Assembly: GCF_027943255.1 (NCBI RefSeq) | Contig: NW_026562179.1 | Location: forward strand, 6,078,501 to 6,142,500 | From: Anastrepha obliqua | Taxonomy: Eukaryota > Arthropoda > Insecta > Diptera > Tephritidae | Direction of reading: 5' to 3' | DNA: 64,000 nucleotides | Part shown: piece by piece, positions 10,874-21,785 of the stretch | Layout: each line of letters opens with the position of its first letter | Position numbering within the stretch: position 1 is the first letter of the stretch | Program-made: the position numbers and the translations under genes | The notes under the pieces: model-generated | Told to the model about the DNA's origin: nothing | Database searches by the model: none | Seen by the model: the letters and a program-made list of their open reading frames with translations, nothing else

Positions 10874-11527
10874 GTGGCGGGCGATGGTTCTGCTGGGCCA
10901 CGGTCTAACCGCCGCCTTTACAACAATTTCAACCCATCTGTCTGCCCGACGAAAACTTCGTCAGTGGAGGATGGCGAGCTGGATCTTCGCCCGAGCACAT
11001 CCAAGGGTGTGGCCAAGCCATCTTATAGTGAGAAGGCTGCTGGCCCACGACCTGTGGCTGTGATCGGAATGCTGGGGTCTGACCATCAGGTGACTGATGC
11101 AAAAATTAAATTCTGCAAAAGCCGGCTGATGCGTTGGGTTGTTGCGTCCGGTCCTGAAGCCAACACGAAGGGCTATGAGACAAAGGACGGCACCATAAGG
11201 GGGACGTGCGCGTCTCTGGCCAACTTTGAGTGGATCATGACCGCTCTCAATAACGAGCCCCCTATGGGGACCACTCGCTTCGCGGTCTACAGCGAGAAGA
11301 GTGTGTCCTTCAGGAAGTCCATCTGCTGGATTCCGGATCCCGATCTGTCCACAGCGGATGTCCTGTCCTGCCTGCGTGCCAAGAATCCGGGCATCAACAC
11401 GAGGCATTGGCTAACCCTTTCGCACACAGAGAGTAGCAACCGGGAAGGAAACGCCTTCCTTCTTCTTGTGGTGCGAGTGGATGAGGCAGGATTAATGTCA
11501 TGGGCTTTCGGTACAGGAACCGTCTGA
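10874..11527 (+). pseudogene. LOA B ORF1 protein (217 codons, C-terminus shifted)
   Basis: This is the longest open ORF1 in the window. It has a polar N-terminal region, then an RNA-binding-type domain with MRWVVASGPEANTKGY, FAVYSEKSVSFRKSICWIP and LRAKNPGINTRHWLTLS, followed by GNAFLLLVVRVDEAGLMSWA. The last segment aligns by wording with ORF1 of LOA G (HVTLLLDQESVQALDD). The frame is lost after SWAFGTGTV, before the ORF1 end. An earlier start upstream in other frames (10376-10870) suggests the native ORF1 was longer. ORF1 would coat element RNA. Confidence 0.65.
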
Positions 11528-11536
11528 GTCTCTTTT

Positions 11537-12115
11537 TTGGGACTGTCACTTTCCATGTCTATCCCAAATGAGGGGCTCAGACTTTCCTGTAGTTACCGTC
11601 CCCTGACGGTTGCACAGATTAGCTTGCAACATTCCAAAGCCGCTGTTGCACTTTTAAGTAGACGGCTTAGCCAGCTGCACACATTACCTCATATAAAAAC
11701 AGTGCAAGAGTCCTGGGTATTTAGGGGCCGCATCTGTGGCTTTAGCGCGTTGAAAGCGGCCACGGTATTATATGACAGCAGTTCTAGTAGACCTAGGACC
11801 GGTCTTATAGTACCATCCCATCTCACTGTGACGAGTCTGGAGCAATCCTGTTGTCAGGACCTGGTAGCTGCAGAGGTGTGTTATAAGCGTAGAAGCGGAT
11901 TGCTGAGATTTGTAATTGCATCGGTTTATTTTCTTTACGATGCCCTGGAAGGGCCACCACCTGGGAAGCCCACCAGTCTCGTAAGGTTCTGTGAGCGGCG
12001 CAGTCTGGGCCTCGTTCTCTGCAGCGATGCTAATGCCCAGCATACAATATGGGGCAGCAGCAAGTGCAATGAGCGGGCTCTCGGCTATTTGAGTTTATCA
12101 CTTCCACTTGACTAA
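11537..12115 (+). pseudogene. LOA B endonuclease
   Basis: The 192-codon frame reads LTVAQISLQHSKAAVALLSRRL (the LQINLHHSKAA start of LOA ORF2, with N and H substitutions), then VQESWVFRGRICGF (IQEPW catalytic block, P to S), then LCSDANAHTIWGSS-type wording near the end (GADANAHH). It ends before the SDH block, which is deleted between 12100 and 12180. It therefore lacks a complete catalytic set. ORF1 and ORF2 overlap or nearly abut, as in other LOA copies here. Confidence 0.7.
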
Positions 12116-12181
12116 ACATATACAACAAGGGCAGACAGCCCACGGACTCCCATTCCGTGGTGGAACCGAGAGCTCCAAACA

Positions 12182-13600
12182 TTGAGGCGTGAGACGAGAA
12201 AACTTCTAAGTCCGCCCCTCAAAATTAATCTTGCTGAGGACTTGGAGCGATACCGTATTCAGAGGAACAACAAGAAGCTAATGCGTGAGTCGAAAAGGGC
12301 TTCTTTTAGGGAATTCTGCGGCGGTATTGAATCTTTGAGTGGCACGGCAAAATTGGTTAGGATTCTGAAAAGGGATTCAACCGCAATGCTAGGGTCACTT
12401 AGGGAATCTGATGGCTCCTTCACGGAGAAGCAAAGTGAGACACTCAGCTTGCTGATGGACTCTCACTTTTCAGGAAATCAGATAAGCATTGGCCAGCAAC
12501 AGCCCTCCACGAAAGACGCTGGTGTCAGAGCTGTCGTCTACTCACCACCTTAAATGGTGCTAGAGTCTGTGTGCATATGCGGACGACATTGCCGGTTTGA
12601 TAACGGACCCTTCGCTACATCTGTAGAAAAGTACAGAAATCACTGGATATAATTGACACTTGGTACTGTGCGAATGGGCTATCATCAAACCCAACCAAAA
12701 CTGGTATTTTCCTCTTTACCAGAAGGAGGAAACTTGCTGAACTCGTTCTGCCTAAGCTAAAAAGAGTCACAATCCAGCTATCCAAAGAAATCAAATATCG
12801 TGGAGTAATCCTCGATAGTAAACTTCTTTGGAAGTCACACGTTGAAACAAAGACATCCAAAGCACTGACAGCCTTCTGGCGTTGCAAAGGTGCCTTTGGG
12901 AAAACGTAAGGTCTCTCTCCTAGCAAGGTCCGATGAATCTACACGGCTATGTTAAGAACTATTATCACCTATGCATCAGTGGTCTGGATGAGTAGACTCT
13001 CTCTCGTGGGAGTCAGGTGGACCTTATCGAGACTACAACGCACTGTGGCCATCTGTCGCACCGGAGCTTTCCCGACTACTTCAGATCCGGCATTAGATGC
13101 TCTGATTGGTTTACCACCAATTGATACTTTCATCCAAGGAGAGGCCTTGAAGGTCATCTGCAGGCTAAAACACAATGGGAAGTGATACAGCCCCTGTCCA
13201 GCATTGAAACACAGAGAAGGCATGGACTTCGATCCAACGATTCCCTTCATGCCCCTTGACTCCATGCCATCAAGAGTCGTACTTGAAAATAGATAGAGTG
13301 TATCGCTGCCAAAGGCTCATTCCTGGTCAAACTCTGAAAACGAGCCCGGCAAACACTGTTTTCGCATTTTCACGGATGGCTCCAGGCCCGAGCTTGGATT
13401 CGGCTCTGGGGTCTATATGGAATATAGCAGGACAAAGCTGCACTTTGCTCTTGGAATGCATGCATCTGTGTTTCAAGCGGAGGTGTATGCGGTTGAAGAA
13501 GCGATGAACTTTGTTGTGGAAAACTGATGGAGAGGCAAATCTATATGTGTCTGCAGCGACAGCCAAGCTGCGGTCATGGCCTAAGACAGCCCCCCAACCA
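12182..13600 (+). pseudogene. LOA B linker, RT remnants and RNase H start
   Basis: 12182-12553 has the basic linker (RRETRKLLSPP, RNNKKLMRESKRASFREF) and the LLMDSHFSG block before RT motif 1. The next recognisable piece is the palm fragment YADDIAGLI at 12576, followed in shifting frames by NPTKTGIFLFTRR, IKYRGVILDSKL (thumb) and RTIITYASVVWMSRL (12949-13185). RNase H words follow near 13360-13560 (IFTDGSRPELGFGSGVY in frame 13350-13440). The fingers and most of the palm are missing between 12553 and 12576. Confidence 0.65.
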
Positions 13601-14362
13601 CATCAGGGGTAGTCGAGTCCAGTAAATATAGGCTGAACTATGTCGGTAGACATAACAGCCTGATGCTAACATGAGTCCAGGGACACGTGGGTATCGTGGG
13701 AAACGAGACCTCTGACTCCTTAGCTGACATGGGCTCTGAGGCCAACTTCTTTGGTCCGGAGCCCGTTTTGCCACTCCCTTCTCTACATTGTTCTCATTGA
13801 ACCAACCTGTGGCTTTAATATTTCTAACAAAGCTTGTTATTTTTATATTGGCTACTTCTGCCAAGTTATTCAGGGAACTTTTTCCTAAAATATTGAACCT
13901 TTTTCTATCCAGAGCCGTGCACCGCCATGGAAAGTGTTCTATAGAATCTTCTTCTTCAATGTCGTTACAGCTTCTGCAATAGTTATTATAGGGTGCTCCC
14001 AGTCTGCTGGCATGCCTGCCAATCAGACAATGCCCTGTTAGGACCCCGAGAAGATTTTTCATGTTCTTCCTGTTCAGTTTCAACAGGCTGTTTGTGTGGC
14101 CCATGTTCCATTCTGGCCACGTCATTCTACTTTTTGTACAGGTCAGGGACTGAGCCCATATCCTGTTGGTAGCTCTGATAGTGTGTTTGTCTATAAGCAT
14201 CTTGCAAGTTGCTAAAGGTATAGGTATGTTTGCTTTGTCTGGTTGGATCGGTAATGTGGTACCCAATCTCGCTAGTTCATCTGCTTTGCAGTTGCCTTCT
14301 ATGTTTCTATGACAAGGCACAAAGAGCAGGTTACTTACAAAGTACTGTGATAGTTCTGTCAA
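13574..14362 (-). pseudogene. LOA C RNase H and C-terminal domain, reading through into LOA B
   Basis: The 262-codon frame reads FVPCHRNIEGNCKADELARLG (RNase H last block with GNCKADEL), then LLGVLTGHCLIGRHASRLG and YCRSCNDIEEEDSIEHFPWRC, the C-terminal LOA motif. This domain ends near NENN. The remaining 60 or so residues are readthrough into the antisense of LOA B after the junction at about 13782 and are not part of the protein. RNase H blocks upstream are in the next frame (14426-14653). Confidence 0.75.
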
Positions 14363-15145
14363 AACGTCGATACATTCTATTACTGTCTTCGAGTTAATAT
14401 TAGGCGATTTTAAAGCTTTTAGGATCTATTGGCTACCTGAATATATGTTTATATCTCTTGTGGCGAGAACAATATTATTTAGAGCAAGCAGGCCTTCCCT
14501 GATAGCCAGAATTTCAGCTTCAAGTACACTACAGTGATCCGGTAACCGGAATGAGATGTTGGCATTCATTCCTTTAGAATAAAGGCCTCCGCCTACTTGA
14601 CCATTTAGCTTGGAACCATCAGTATAGATATTGATTCCGCTTCTATTGTCCATTACTCCATTGTCCCAATCTTCTCTCGTTGGAAAAGTTGTGGTAAAGG
14701 ATGTGCTTACATGCAGCTCTACTGAGTAACAAAAGTCTGTCGTTTGATGTAATAAGGGAAATTCGTCTAGTATTCTTGACCCTTTCTGCTAAGATAGAAG
14801 ATACTCTTGACCTAAGCCTCAATCGGTAATAAGTGCAGCATGACATTCATCGTAGCCGTGGGCGTTGTCTTTAGTGCCCTGCTTATGTAGAAACTAGCAC
14901 CCCTTTGAATAGGCGTTTTATTGTTGTTTTTTCTCAAGTATTGGCCACCAAACTAAGACACCGTAGTTAGGCCCCATTTTGCCCCCACAATTCTTTTACA
15001 TATATAGAGTGCTGTGGCTGCTTTTTTTACTTAATTATTAATCGTTTCTTTCACGAGAGCTTCCTATATAATACTAGTCCTAGGTAGCTTGCCTCTTCCT
15101 CAATTGACAGTGTGAGGGCTTAGAATAGGTATCCTTTGTTTTCTG
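13783..15145 (-). mobile_element. LOA-clade LINE C (3' portion)
   Basis: A minus-strand LOA fragment running from the RT thumb (15145-14900, with words such as AATALYICKRIVGAKWGL in shifted frames) through RNase H (14653-14200) to the C-terminal domain (14100-13790). It stops abruptly at both ends: at the 3' side by LOA B, at the 5' side by the tail of an Ingi/jockey-like LINE at 15146. LOA RT sequence in the same orientation resumes at 18267, so C and E may be two halves of one element. Confidence 0.75.
14426..14653 (-). pseudogene. LOA C RNase H N-terminal half
   Basis: The frame reads INIYTDGSKLNGQVGGGLYS (first catalytic Asp in YTDGS), then FRLPDHCSVLEAEILAIREGL (catalytic Glu in EAE) and DINIYSGSQ, where the usual SDSQ aspartate is Gly. 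So two of the catalytic residues are intact and the third is lost. The remaining RNase H block lies downstream at 14362-14270, separated by a stop and a short insertion. Confidence 0.75.
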
Positions 15146-15165
15146 GTTTGTTTGTTTGTTTGTTA
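15146..15165 (-). repeat. (CAAA)n 3' tail of LINE D
   Basis: On the plus strand the sequence is GTTTGTTTGTTTGTTTG, the complement of a (CAAA)n tail. It marks the 3' end of the minus-strand Ingi/jockey-like element at the boundary with LOA C. Other copies in the window end in (CAA)n-type runs. Confidence 0.75.
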
Positions 15166-15220
15166 ACAGTAGTCGTAGCCCCGCCAATGTCGGGTATATC
15201 ACCTGTCATCTTCATCTAGC

Positions 15221-15922
15221 TCATGTAGGGGTAGGCCCAGGAAACATGCTGTTTCGACGGGATGGGTCCAGAGGAAGAGAGGTCGGTTTTAGGGGGCATG
15301 TGAAAAGGTGGTAAGTGTCGTGCGGGGTGCCTTCACATGCCGGACATATGTTTCGTATGTCGGGGTCCATTCTAGATAGGTAGGAGTTAAACCTGCTACA
15401 ATATCCAGAACGTAATTGTGCCAGTGTTACACGAGTCTCACGAGGAAGCTGGAGCTCTTCATCTATTGTAGGTGATGGTTGGACTCCGATTACGGCATTC
15501 ACAAGACGGGAGCTTAAGAAGGTGGTGACGGTCTCCCGGTGAATGTCGTTTATTGACTGTCTAAATACTGCCAGGTCCAGTAGATTGCGGTCAGTTTTGT
15601 CCTGGATTTCGTCAGCGTAGTCTAAGAGATGTCTCCTGACGTGCCTGGGAGGCGACCCAGGCTCAAGCAGGTGTCTGCAGGGGTGAAACCTGCGGTAACA
15701 TCCCAGCAGGAACTGGGAGTTGTTGAGGTTTTGGACTTTAGTGGCAATTGCGGTTGTATACGCTGAGAAGGAGAGCAAACTTTCAAAGGTTACACCCAAA
15801 ATTTTGGGGTTGTTTACTGTCGGTATATGTGTGTCATCGACTTTTACCTTAAAGGTCAGTTTGACCTCCTTTGTCCATTTGGGGAAGAGGGTCACCGTGG
15901 AAAGTCGACTGATAAATATCAT
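15221..15922 (-). pseudogene. RT thumb and C-terminal domain of LINE D
   Basis: This 233-codon frame begins STVTLFPKWTKEVKL, directly after the palm start in another frame; the YADD segment between is deleted. It includes NPKILGVTFESLLSFSAY (thumb) and the C-terminal LRSGYCSRFNSYLSRMD with ICPACEGTPHDTYHLFTCP, a C..C...H...C motif. A related but longer copy with YADDCTIMA still present is at 37995-39475. Confidence 0.75.
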
Positions 15923-16147
15923 CCAGCAGCGTGGAATGGCTGACTGTGTCGAAAGCCTTCTTCAGGTCCAACGCTACTAGGACAGTCCTCTCGCAGGGGC
16001 AGTTTTGGTTAGGCCCGCGGTTTATCGGGGCGTTTATGGCGGTGAGTGCAGTGGTGGTGCTATGCACTCGTCGAAAGCCGTGCTGATGTGGGGCTGGGGC
16101 CAGGTGTTTCGTGAAAAGTTGGAGTACGAGGGCTTCAAGTGTCTTCA

Positions 16148-16876
16148 CTACTGAGTTATCGGACGATAAGATTCCCTTTGGTTGGCGGGTTTCCCAGGTT
16201 TCAGTAGTGGGACCACTCTCCCTGCTTTCCACTTGTCAGGGCTGATGAGAGGGGCCAAGGACAGATTGAAGACCCTTGTGAGAAATCCTACTCCCAAAGG
16301 CCCCAGGTGCTGCAGCATCAGCGCGTTTAGTCCGTCAGGGCCAATGGCTTTAGATGTTTTCGATTTGTTGATGGACCCCTGAACCTCATCACCGGAGAAA
16401 GTAAGTGGCGCACTATCGTTCGTCAGTTTGTGCAGCCTTCTGGCAGGACGACGTTTGGTTCTGTCGACGGGCGGATGCAGTATAAAAAGCTGGCTAAAAT
16501 AGCTCGCGCATCTCTTCGGGTCCGACGAAGGACAACCGTTGAAGGTGATAGCCACCTTGTCGTTGTGCTTCGTCGGGTTCGACAGGGACCTAACGGTGGA
16601 CCAGAGCTTACTAACCCCAGAGGTGAGGTTACAGGTCTTCAGGTGCTCAACCCATTTGGTCCGCTTATGTTGGTCTACCAATTGCCGGATCTCCAAATTG
16701 AGATCCCTTGTGCGGGGATCTCCGGGATCGGCCTGGTGTAGGTGGTCACGCTCGTTTGCCAAGCTGGCTGCTTCGGTTGGGAAATGACGACGGATGTCCT
16801 TAAAGCTTCCAGCTGGGATGAAGCGAGCCGCAGCAGCTGTGAGCACCTTGCGGAATGCGCGTTCGCCTTCGCGCAC
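16148..16876 (-). pseudogene. RT fingers of LINE D
   Basis: The 242-codon frame starts in the linker and contains INKSKTSKAIGPDGLNALML (RT motif 1), then WKAGRVVPLLKPGKP and ESYRPITQ (motif 2). It overlaps the end of the endonuclease frame, which implies one frameshift between them. The palm continues in frame 15849-16232 with DLKKAFDTVSHSTLL, holding the first catalytic Asp. The same wording in plus orientation is found in the fragment at 34141. Confidence 0.75.
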
Positions 16877-18132
16877 ATCAGTGGGAATGGGAAGAGCGGC
16901 GAATGTGTCCTCGGTGAATTCCGTGAAGCCGGCCCAATTAGGTTTTTTAAAGTTAAAATAGGACCGGTGTTCGCGGAAACAAAGTCGGCAGGTCCCTCAA
17001 TCGAGACGATAATGGGCAAGTGGTCTGATGCAAGCGATAGCATAGGTCGCCACGTTATGCTATTTATCAGACCCGCGCTAGCTATTGTTAGTTCAGGCGA
17101 GCTGCTACAATTGCCCACTACACTGGTGAATGTCGAATCGTCTATATGCTCTGCCAATTGCTGTCCCCTACGATCATTTGGCAGGCTTGAATGCCAAAGA
17201 TCGTGATGCGCATTGAAGCCACCTACAACCAATCGGTTTTCACCTCCGACGAGCGCACCCATATCAGGGTGATATCCTGCCGGGCAGCAGGTGACAGGGG
17301 GTATATAAATGTTAAAAATTTCGAGCTCGGAATCACCTGACCGGGCAGCTACGCCTTGATATTCTAAGGTGCTGTCCCTGCGGTCGATCCCTTCATCAAT
17401 GAGACGATACTGCACAGTGTGGTGAACTATGAACGCTAGGCCACCACCATTGTCTCGCTCGGGATCATGTCTGTGCACGTTATAGCCATCCCTGGTGATC
17501 AGAGAGGACCTAGCGTGCAGCTTGGTTTCCTGGATCGCAGCTATCTTGATACTGTGCCGGCTCATGAAGTCAACTATCTCGTCGACCTTGCTCGTGAGTC
17601 CGTTAGAGTTAAATTGAAGAAACTTAAAGCTTCTGGGTGATTTCTTTGTAACTCGGGGGGTGAGAGACGCATGGGGTCGCCTACGTTGGGCCTGCTGTGC
17701 AATCCGCTGTTGTTGTTGCGGCCTGATGATGGTGGGCGGCCGTGCCACGGGTGGCGGTTTCGGGTGCAGGGCTCTACAGCAGGGTGCAACGTAGGCAGTT
17801 TTCCACTCATGGGTGGTGCGCAGGCCGGAACATCTCCGAAAATGGCACCAGCCATTGCAAGAATTGCACTTGACTGATGCCAGATTCCGAGGTATTACTG
17901 CCTGACACACGGAACAGACTGTGCTGGGGACCAAGAGCTGCTGGTTTGTCCCCGCGCTGGGGTTGCAGCAGGAGGGAAGGAGATGGGTTAAGTCAAGGGA
18001 GTGGTGTTGCTCCGATAGGCTCCTTACCGTAGAGGTACTAGTTGTGGTGGCGGTTGGTAGTGCCGGCCTATCAGAAGGGGTGGTAGCCGTGGAGGCATTA
18101 AACGCCTGCTGGCGGGGGCAATATGAGGCCAC
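16675..18132 (-). pseudogene. zinc-finger plus APE endonuclease polyprotein of LINE D
   Basis: This is the longest single frame in the window, 485 codons. Residues about 70-115 hold CSVCQAVIPRNLASVKCNSC and GWCHFRRCSGL, a PHD-like C4HC3 type finger. The same finger pattern (CFCHKRLHPNSNSVRCNKC) occurs in frame just upstream of the first ATG (18262-18150), so the true start lies farther 5' and is lost. Residues about 165-400 are the endonuclease: FKFLQFNSNGL, IQETKL (catalytic Glu), GGGLAFIVH, VGGFNAHHDLWHSS (usual GDFNAHH, here Asp to Gly) and LASDHLPIIVSI (SDH). The Asp to Gly change probably weakens or kills catalysis. Confidence 0.75.
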
Positions 18133-18266
18133 ATACTGTGTGGTCCACTCCCTATGTGTCTTAAGGCCTGAACAGGTCTTAGGATGGCTCCACCCGTTGC
18201 ACTTGTTGCACCTAACCGAGTTGGAGTTCGGGTGGAGCCGTTTATGGCAGAAGCAGCAATAGTTGC

Positions 18267-19001
18267 CTAGCTGCCTAATAGGAACTGTTCCGTAAATTTC
18301 ACAAGGCCCTCGGCGACACCCAAATCAGTCAGCGCGATTTTTATGGCCTCCGGTAGGATATTGTTGAAAGCGCCTTCTATGTCTAGAAAGGCTACCAGGG
18401 AACACTCTTTATTCTCTATTGATTTCTCTATTTCTGTAACTAGTGTCTCTGTGGACTTACATACCTTTAGAGTATTCAAGTTGTGATCTCGCGAGTTGCG
18501 ACGGTGTCAAGCTTTCTCTTATAAAGGTGTCTATTAATCGCTCTTACGTCTTTAATAGAAATGAGGAAAGGCTAATAGGTCTGAAGTCTTTAGGTATAAA
18601 AACCTTTGGTATAAAAACTACCCTGACTTCTCTCCACCTTAGGGGCACGTAATTCAATAGTAGTATTTCCCATTATCTGTTGTATATAGTTGCGCTGGGA
18701 TTATCCAATTTGGTCCCGGTGTTTTGAATGGTTGGAAGTTTTCTACAGCCCAAGTAATCATGGCTTCTGTGAGAATGTTGAGGATATCGGAACTTAGTAC
18801 CGCAACCAAAGTTGGAATACTGGTGGTTATCGCTTCCTCTAAATTACCTGGGAAGTGAGTATTTAGTAATAGATGTAATGATTCTTCGCTGGATTCTGTC
18901 CAGCTGGAGTCTGGCTTCTGAAGATACCCTACGGGTTGAGCAGATTGGTTAGAAGTTTTCTCAGTGGAAATGCCTCCACCGTAGTCTCGATCTCCCCACA
19001 A
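18267..19001 (-). pseudogene. LOA E RT fingers and palm start
   Basis: Frame 18654-19001 holds SSEESLHLLLNTHFPGN and WAVENFQPFKTPGPNWIIPAQL (RT motif 1, with GPDGI altered to GPNWI). After several hundred decayed bases, frame 18267-18479 has CSLVAFLDIEGAFNNILPEA, the palm block with the first catalytic Asp, and then ends at the LINE D junction. The YADD motif is absent from this copy. Confidence 0.7.
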
Positions 19002-19412
19002 AAATTCTCCATGAAGATCTTTTTGCTTTTCTTATTTCTTTCTATATATTTTTCATTTCCATTAGTTTTCGCTTTGGAAGAGTTTGGCCCTGTTGACTTG
19101 TTTCCTGCAATTCTTATGTAGCTTTTTCAGTTCAAGTGACCAGCAGGGTGGCTTATTCTTCCCTCTATCCATGCTTAGCTGCTGGGCAAGCCTTGTGCAG
19201 GGCTTGGCAATTAGTCTATTGACCGTGTGAAAAACGGGTCCATGAGCAAACGTTTTGTTAGTTCTTGAGAATATCTTAGTGTTTGTTTGTTTTCTTATGG
19301 TTCCTGAATTTGAGTGCTTTAGGGTGAATGACCTCTTCCTGGAGGGTGCATTCTATATATCTGTGATCAAAGAATGAATGTGCATTGAGTACCCTCCAAT
19401 TCACTATTCTAT

Positions 19413-19958
19413 CTATAATTGAGTCTGAAACTTACGTAATGTCAAAAACTTCCTGGCGATTACGTACAATAAAGGTAGGCTCTTTTCGTGATTGCAGATA
19501 AATAATCTGGTCTCCATAATAAAATTAAAGAGTGACTCACTTCGCTCGTTAATATCTGAGCTATCACCGGAAGTGTGATGGGCGTTTGTGTCTCCTCCGA
19601 TTAGCAGCTTCGACGGTACTGGATCTTGATGTGCCATATAAAAGCACGATAGCCGGTAACTGTTACTAACTGTCTCCCAGCTTATCGTTGTTGTGTCTGT
19701 ATTGCTATATTTGTGGATCACAAATGTAGTTACTTTTGTTTTGGCCATAATACAAGACCTTGTTTTACCTTCACAGTCTTCCGTGTATAGCTTATGGTTC
19801 GGTGTCCTCAATCCGCAAATGCGCCCGCCATTGATATATGGCTCCTGAATGAGAACAAAATCAGGGTTGTCTGCTGCCATGCGATCGATTGGGGCTTGTG
19901 ACACTAATTTATTGTGGTGCAGATTTATTTGAAGAAGACGCATTAGCTGTATTCTCAT
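19413..19958 (-). pseudogene. LOA E endonuclease
   Basis: The 181-codon frame starts MRLLQINLHHNKLVSQ, the usual opening of LOA ORF2, then VLIQEPYINGGRICGL (catalytic Glu), and LLIGGDTNAHHTSGDSSD (GADANAHH..WGS with a W to S change). It loses frame before the SDH block (FKFQTQL region). Fewer changes are visible here than in LOA A or B. The start Met overlaps the end of ORF1. Confidence 0.7.
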
Positions 19959-21083
19959 ATTCTTGCAACTCGCTCAAGAGCTCTCTTTCTGAGTATGTTG
20001 TACTCGAACCAGCTATAAGCACAGTTGTCGTACTCGTACTCATTCTATTTAATGTAGCTGTGAGCTCAGACCCTGACGAACAATATCCTTCTATGTCGAT
20101 GCTCTCAACTTCGTTTGATAACTCCATGGAATCTTTCTCAGCGTCATTAGCTTCAATCTCTGAGGCCAGTTGGTCGATAGTATCAGCATCTGTCTTATAG
20201 GTCCTGACTCTCATCTTGCCAAAACCGTAGTTTATGATAACTTCCCTTGTCGCCAAAGGTTCTAGCGAGTCGTTCGTTAGTAACAGCATTACCTGCGTTG
20301 TGGCACGTTTCGTCACCAGTAGTATTGTCAAAAGCCTGGACACATTTCTAGCCGTTGGAAGGCTTGGGGTGCATGCACTCACAATTTGCAATATTTGCTG
20401 TGGGTCGGAGGGTGTAGGGACCCCAACTCGTGCCCTCGGTCGAGACGGGATCTCTTTTTTGTCGACTACCATGAGCTTCGCTCCAGGGTAGACTTCCCCG
20501 ATCTTAGCTATTGCTGCCTTATATAGCTCTACTGACCTTTCGTCGTCGCAGGCTATGATTTTAATTTGGCCTTGATACTAGATAGCGTCAGTACAGTAGT
20601 GCTTAGTAGCAATTCCAGCGTCACATTTGTCAGAGCAGCCTGCACCCATTTTCATTGGGCCCTGGGAATTCTTCCTTCGGGATAATCCTCATTCAGGACA
20701 CCAATAACGACGCGATTGCGGGCCACTTCTGCTAACGTTTTGTTAGACGCTATGCCTCGATTTTTCGATCTCTTCGCTGACGGTTTGAGCTCTTCAGTAG
20801 ACCTCTGTCTTTTGGTGACATCTGACGATGTAGTTGGCTTTTCGAGGGTGAAGTTAGGTAGTAATTTCTTCACCCACTCTATCCATTCTTTTACCTCTTT
20901 TCTCAGCTCCTCCGTTGTTGGTGGTGTTTCGTGTAGCCTTTTAAATACCTTGACGGCATTACGCCTCTTCAAGTACCCGGCTTTGGTTGGATCAGTGATC
21001 CTTACTGTCGGCCATCTTCCGGCGAGAGCACTAGCCTCGGTGCTACCTGTGGCAGTATCTTCACCAGTTCTCCACATAGCCAC
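19909..21083 (-). pseudogene. LOA E ORF1 (two frames)
   Basis: Frame 20652-21083 is a basic, lysine-rich protein start with GYLKRRNAVKVFKRLHETP, a predicted helical stretch (EELRKEVKEWIEWVKKLLP) and KRSKNR-like nuclear-localisation-type sequence. Frame 19909-20472 follows after a gap of about 180 bases and one or more shifts, with VPTPSDPQQILQIVSACTP and an acidic, serine-threonine rich tail. No CCHC knuckle is visible. ORF1 proteins of this clade bind element RNA; that role is from family knowledge. Confidence 0.55.
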
Positions 21084-21480
21084 AGACTAATTGGGTCAGT
21101 TTCTACTGTCGCAGGAGGTGCCGATGTTCTGAGCTAGGCTTAATCTCAGCCTCAGTGCCAGCGCTTGACTAAGTTTGATTTTAGTCTTCGTGGTGGCAGT
21201 TTAAGTGCTCGTTTTGAACACTGCTCGTTTCTCGGAGCTTACTGCCCCTTCTGTTGTTTGGTTTTTACGAGTGTCGGAGAAGGGATTTCCACATGTGCAT
21301 AGCTTCGAACTACGCAGGCAAGGCTAGTTGTTACGGAGGTCGCCAGGTACCCGTAAACTCATAGTAAAACTCCATTTTCAAATGATGTACCGTTGAAGAG
21401 TAACGAGTAAGCTAGCTACCTCTCAACAGCATGCAAAGTGAGAACTGTGGTACCTATTACCAGTCGGCTCCCTCGGGCAG

Positions 21481-21785
21481 GGTTCAGTGGAGGGGTTTTT
21501 GATTGCACATATTTCAGTGATGATTTCTCTTCCTACGTTATTAGCTTAATTTTTCGTGCAAGTGGAAGTCTTCTTAACCTGAATCCAAGATCTTTTAAGC
21601 ATATACCTCCTACCGCCTGTAACTAGGGTGACCCCGAAAACATCAATCTGCCCAATTTATACAAATATTCGTTTAGAGGAATTTGGTGAAAAGACGTTAG
21701 ATCTATCTAATATAATAAATATCTTAATTGGCTGTGATTATAGAGCTATGTATAAATATTTATCCTGGTGTCTCAAGTATAGGGA
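21481..21785. other. gap with no recognisable feature
   Basis: About 300 bases between the leader of LOA E and the 3' end of LOA F. I see AT-rich sequence with no coding pattern, no clear terminal repeats and no tail. It may be residual 5' leader of LOA E. Confidence 0.4.

Larger units (their letters stand above)
10331..13782 (+). mobile_element. LOA-clade LINE B
   Basis: Plus-strand LOA copy with recognisable ORF1 (10376-11530), endonuclease (11537-12115), linker and early RT (12182-12553), RT thumb (12700-13190) and RNase H (13250-13760). The palm with the catalytic YADD is reduced to a short remnant reading YADDIAGLITDP (12576-12612). The 3' part is cut at about 13782, inside the segment after RNase H, by a minus-strand LOA copy. 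A copy of the same family, reaching through the missing C-terminus, lies at 63400-64000 on the minus strand. Region 10331-10870 is ORF1 leader-like, proline and serine rich. Confidence 0.8.
15146..18266 (-). mobile_element. Ingi/jockey-like LINE D with N-terminal zinc fingers
   Basis: Read right to left: tandem cysteine-histidine finger region (18262-17880), APE endonuclease (17650-17000), linker and RT fingers (16876-16148), RT palm start (16232-15849), then thumb and C-terminal domain (15922-15221) and a (CAAA)n tail at 15146-15165. The element is 5'-truncated inside the first finger. The palm segment with YADD is deleted between DLKKAFDTVSHSTLLDD and the thumb, so it cannot copy itself. 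The endonuclease wording LQFNSNGLTSKVDEIVDFM suggests Ingi/Vingi or a jockey relative; this is by memory, not alignment. Confidence 0.8.
18267..21480 (-). mobile_element. LOA-clade LINE E (5' portion)
   Basis: Minus-strand LOA element: leader (21480-21090), ORF1 in two frames (21083-20652 and 20472-19909), endonuclease (19958-19413), decayed linker (19400-19010), RT fingers (19001-18654) and palm start (18479-18267). It stops at 18267, inside the palm, where LINE D begins. ORF1 and ORF2 overlap by about 50 bases near 19910-19958, an arrangement compatible with frameshift or re-initiation translation. LOA C on the other side of LINE D starts about 110 codons further into the protein. Confidence 0.75.

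Noticed and set aside
13574..13785. C-terminal extension of the 262-codon frame as part of the LOA protein
   Set aside because: The last 60 or so residues are antisense of the adjacent LOA B copy after the junction at about 13782.
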